From: Hydractinia symbiolongicarpus | Lineage: Eukaryota; Cnidaria; Hydrozoa; Anthoathecata; Hydractiniidae | Length of the DNA stretch: 64,000 bases | Direction: 5' to 3' | Assembly: GCF_029227915.1 (NCBI RefSeq) | Contig: NC_079884.1 | Coordinates: forward strand, 31,436,001-31,500,000 | In this document: positions 62,366 to 64,000 of the stretch, piece by piece | Layout of the letters: each line of letters opens with the position of its first letter | Numbering within the stretch: position 1 is the stretch's first letter | Made by a program: the position numbers and the translations under genes | The notes under the pieces: model-generated | Seen by the model: only the letters and a program-made list of their open reading frames with translations | Told to the model about the DNA's origin: nothing | The model's database searches: none

Positions 62366-64000
62366 CCCGCGATTTCCCGTAAATCCCGGGCTTGGCCCGT
62401 ATAGTCGAATGTATACAAAGAAAGTACCCTGTGAGTAAACTCATTTCTAAAACGATTTTTTAAACTATCTTTTCACCACTAAAACGCATGAGACTTGCAG
62501 TTCTTAAAAATGTTTTCATTTTTGATGAGACGCTTAATAAAAGAGGTTTAATCGCCGGCAAACGAAATCCCGCGATTTCCCGTAAATCCTGGGCTTGGCT
62601 CGTATAGTCGAATGTATACAAAGAAAGTACCCAGGGAGTAAACTAGTTTCCAGAACGATTTTTTAAATTTTTTTTCACCACTAAAACGCATGAGACTTGT
62701 AGTTTTCAAAAATGTTTTCATTTTTGATGAGACGCTTGATGAAAGAGGTTTAATCGCTGGCAAACAAAAACCCGCGATTTCCAGTAAATCCCGGGCTTGG
62801 CCCGTATAGTCGAATGTATACAAAGAAAGTACCCTGTGAGTAAACTTATTTCAAGAACGATTTTTTAAATTATTTTTTCACCACTAAAACGCATAAGACT
62901 TGTAGTTTTTAAAAATGTTTTCATTTTTGATGAGACGCTGAATAAAAGAAGTTTAATCGCCGGCAAACGAAAACCTGCGATTTCCCGTAAATCCCGGATT
63001 CGGCCTGTATAGTCAAAAGTATACAAAGAAAGTACCCAGGGAGTAAACTAATTTCCCGGGCGATTTTTTAAATTATTATTTCACCACTAAGTCCCATGAG
63101 ACTTGTAGTTTTTAAAAATGTTTTCATTTTTGATAAGACACTGAATAAAAGAAGATTAATCGCCAGCAAACGAAAACCCGCGATTTCCCGTAAATCCCGG
63201 ACTCGGCCCGTATAGTCAAAAGTATACAAAGAAAGTACCCAGGGAGTAAACTCATTTCCCGAACGATTTTTTAAGTTATTTTATCACCACTAAAACGCAT
63301 GAGACTTGTAGTTTTCAGAAATGTTTTCACTTTTGATGAGACGCTTAATGAAAGTGGTTTAATGTCCGGCAAACGAAAACCCGCGATTTCCCGTAAATCC
63401 CGGGCTTGGCCCGTATAGTCGAATGTATACAAAGAAAATACCCTGTGAGTAAACTCATTTCCAAAACGATTTTTTAAATTATCTTTTCACCACTAAAACG
63501 CATGAGACTTGCAGTTTTCAAAAATGTTTTCATTTTTGATGAGATGCTTAATAAAAGAGGTTTAATCGCCGGCAAACGAAATCCCCCGATTTCCCGTAAA
63601 TCCCGGGCTTGGTTCGTATAGTCGAATGTATAAAGGGAAAGTACCCAGGGAGTAAACTCATTTCCCGAACGATTTTTTAAATTTTTTTTTCACCACTAAA
63701 ACGCATGAGACTTGTAGTTTGCAAAAATGTTTTCATTTTTGATGAGACGCTGAATGAAAGAAGTTTAATCGCCGGCAAACTAAAACTCGCGATTTCCCGT
63801 AAATCCCGGGCTTGGCCCGTATAGTCGAATGTATACAAAGAAAGTACCCTGTGAGTAAACTCATTTCCGAAACGATTTTTTAAACTATCTTTTCACCACT
63901 AAAACGCATGAGACTTGCAGTTTTTAAAAATGTTTTCATTTTTGATGAGACGCTTAATAAAAGAGGTTTATTCGCCGGCAAACGAAATCCCGCGATTTCC
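62366..64000 (+). repeat. right-end block, copy 2, cut by window end
   Basis: Second copy of 58510-60144 at offset 3856. Differences seen include TAAACTTATTTCAAG near 62842 against TAAACTCATTTCAAG near 58986, and GAGGTTTATTCGCC near 63965 against GAGGTTTAATCGCC near 60109. The window ends in the centre of a family 4 monomer. Confidence 0.87.

Larger units (their letters stand above)
1..64000 (+). repeat. satellite DNA array, ~202-bp monomer, head to tail
   Basis: Every part of the window carries the same monomer, recognised by fixed anchors in the same order: GACTTGTAGTTTT, then CATTTTTGATGAGAC, CGCCGGCAAACGA, a CCCG-rich centre, GTATAGTC, GTATAC, AAAGAAAGTACC, GTAAACTCATTTCC, a TTTTTTAAATT tract and CACCACTAAAACGCATGA. 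Monomers are mostly 201-203 bp. At about 202 bp the window holds roughly 316 of them. All run in one orientation; I found no inversion and no inserted foreign sequence. The first base falls at the GACTTG anchor and the last base is mid-monomer, so the array extends past both ends. Known families of this form are centromeric or pericentromeric satellites of eukaryotes. That placement is inferred from form alone, and I do not recognise this family by name. Confidence 0.98.

Noticed and set aside
2890-62823. About 50 open frames of 61-122 codons, mostly on the minus strand, with nearly the same translated product each time.
   Set aside because: They are the same reading of the satellite monomer over and over. 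The monomer is usually 202 or 203 bp, not a multiple of three, so the frame shifts at each monomer and closes within about one repeat; the longer ones occur where a 201-bp or indel-bearing monomer keeps the frame. They have no codon structure or recognisable domain, and diagnostic indels break them freely.
1-64000. CRISPR array.
   Set aside because: The repeat unit is about 202 bp and fully repetitive. There are no short direct repeats with unique spacers and no cas-like genes.
1-64000. Ribosomal intergenic spacer sub-repeats or a tandem-repeat-rich gene.
   Set aside because: No rRNA, promoter or unique flanking sequence is visible in 64 kb, and the repeat does not keep a reading frame.
1-64000. 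A new coding or defence system.
   Set aside because: I looked for any stretch that leaves the monomer order on either strand and found none. The interest of this window is in its repeat architecture, not in genes.

Overview
The whole 64 kb is one uninterrupted satellite DNA array. I see no gene, RNA gene, transposable element or unique sequence anywhere in it. A monomer of about 202 bp (most are 201-203 bp) repeats head to tail in a single orientation from the first base to the last, roughly 316 times. Both window edges lie inside the array. The monomer is about 38% G+C by hand count, with A/T-rich ends and a G+C-rich centre, and it is rich in CpG. This looks like eukaryotic centromeric or pericentromeric heterochromatin. 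The sequence does not tell me which organism. The lack of CpG decay argues weakly against a vertebrate or a plant with heavily methylated heterochromatin.

The monomers fall into several diverged families, and their order forms nested higher-order repeats (HORs). From 1 to about 10.2 kb there is a 10-monomer, 2024-bp unit, then a 4.4-kb block (951-5370) repeated at 5778-10197 (offset 4827 bp), with a 406-bp local duplication between the copies. About 10.2-11.2 kb is a less regular transition. From 11.2 kb on, blocks of 1012 bp (5 monomers) and 2833 bp (14 monomers) sit inside a giant HOR: copy 1 is 11581-25325 and copy 2 is 25326-39881. A further copy of the right part of that HOR plus its extension (32151-42892) follows at 42893-53836. 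From 53.3 kb to the end the array is a mosaic of rearranged pieces, with offsets of 5686/5078/4674, 1825, 3450, 1015 and 3856 bp.

Nothing here works as an operon or gene set. What can be read is the history of the array: unequal exchanges that keep monomer phase, one-to-four-monomer gains and losses, and a few diagnostic indels (15 bp, 19 bp and 8 bp) that show which blocks share ancestry. Two features recur in the monomers and might be functional: a perfect 9-bp inverted repeat around a TTTT loop, and four CCCG motifs about 10 bp apart. The many short open frames, mostly on the minus strand, come from the repeat itself and are not annotated as genes.

All repeat offsets come from reading anchor motifs by eye and comparing positions. 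No alignment was run, so block edges are good to roughly a few tens of bases unless an exact junction is stated.
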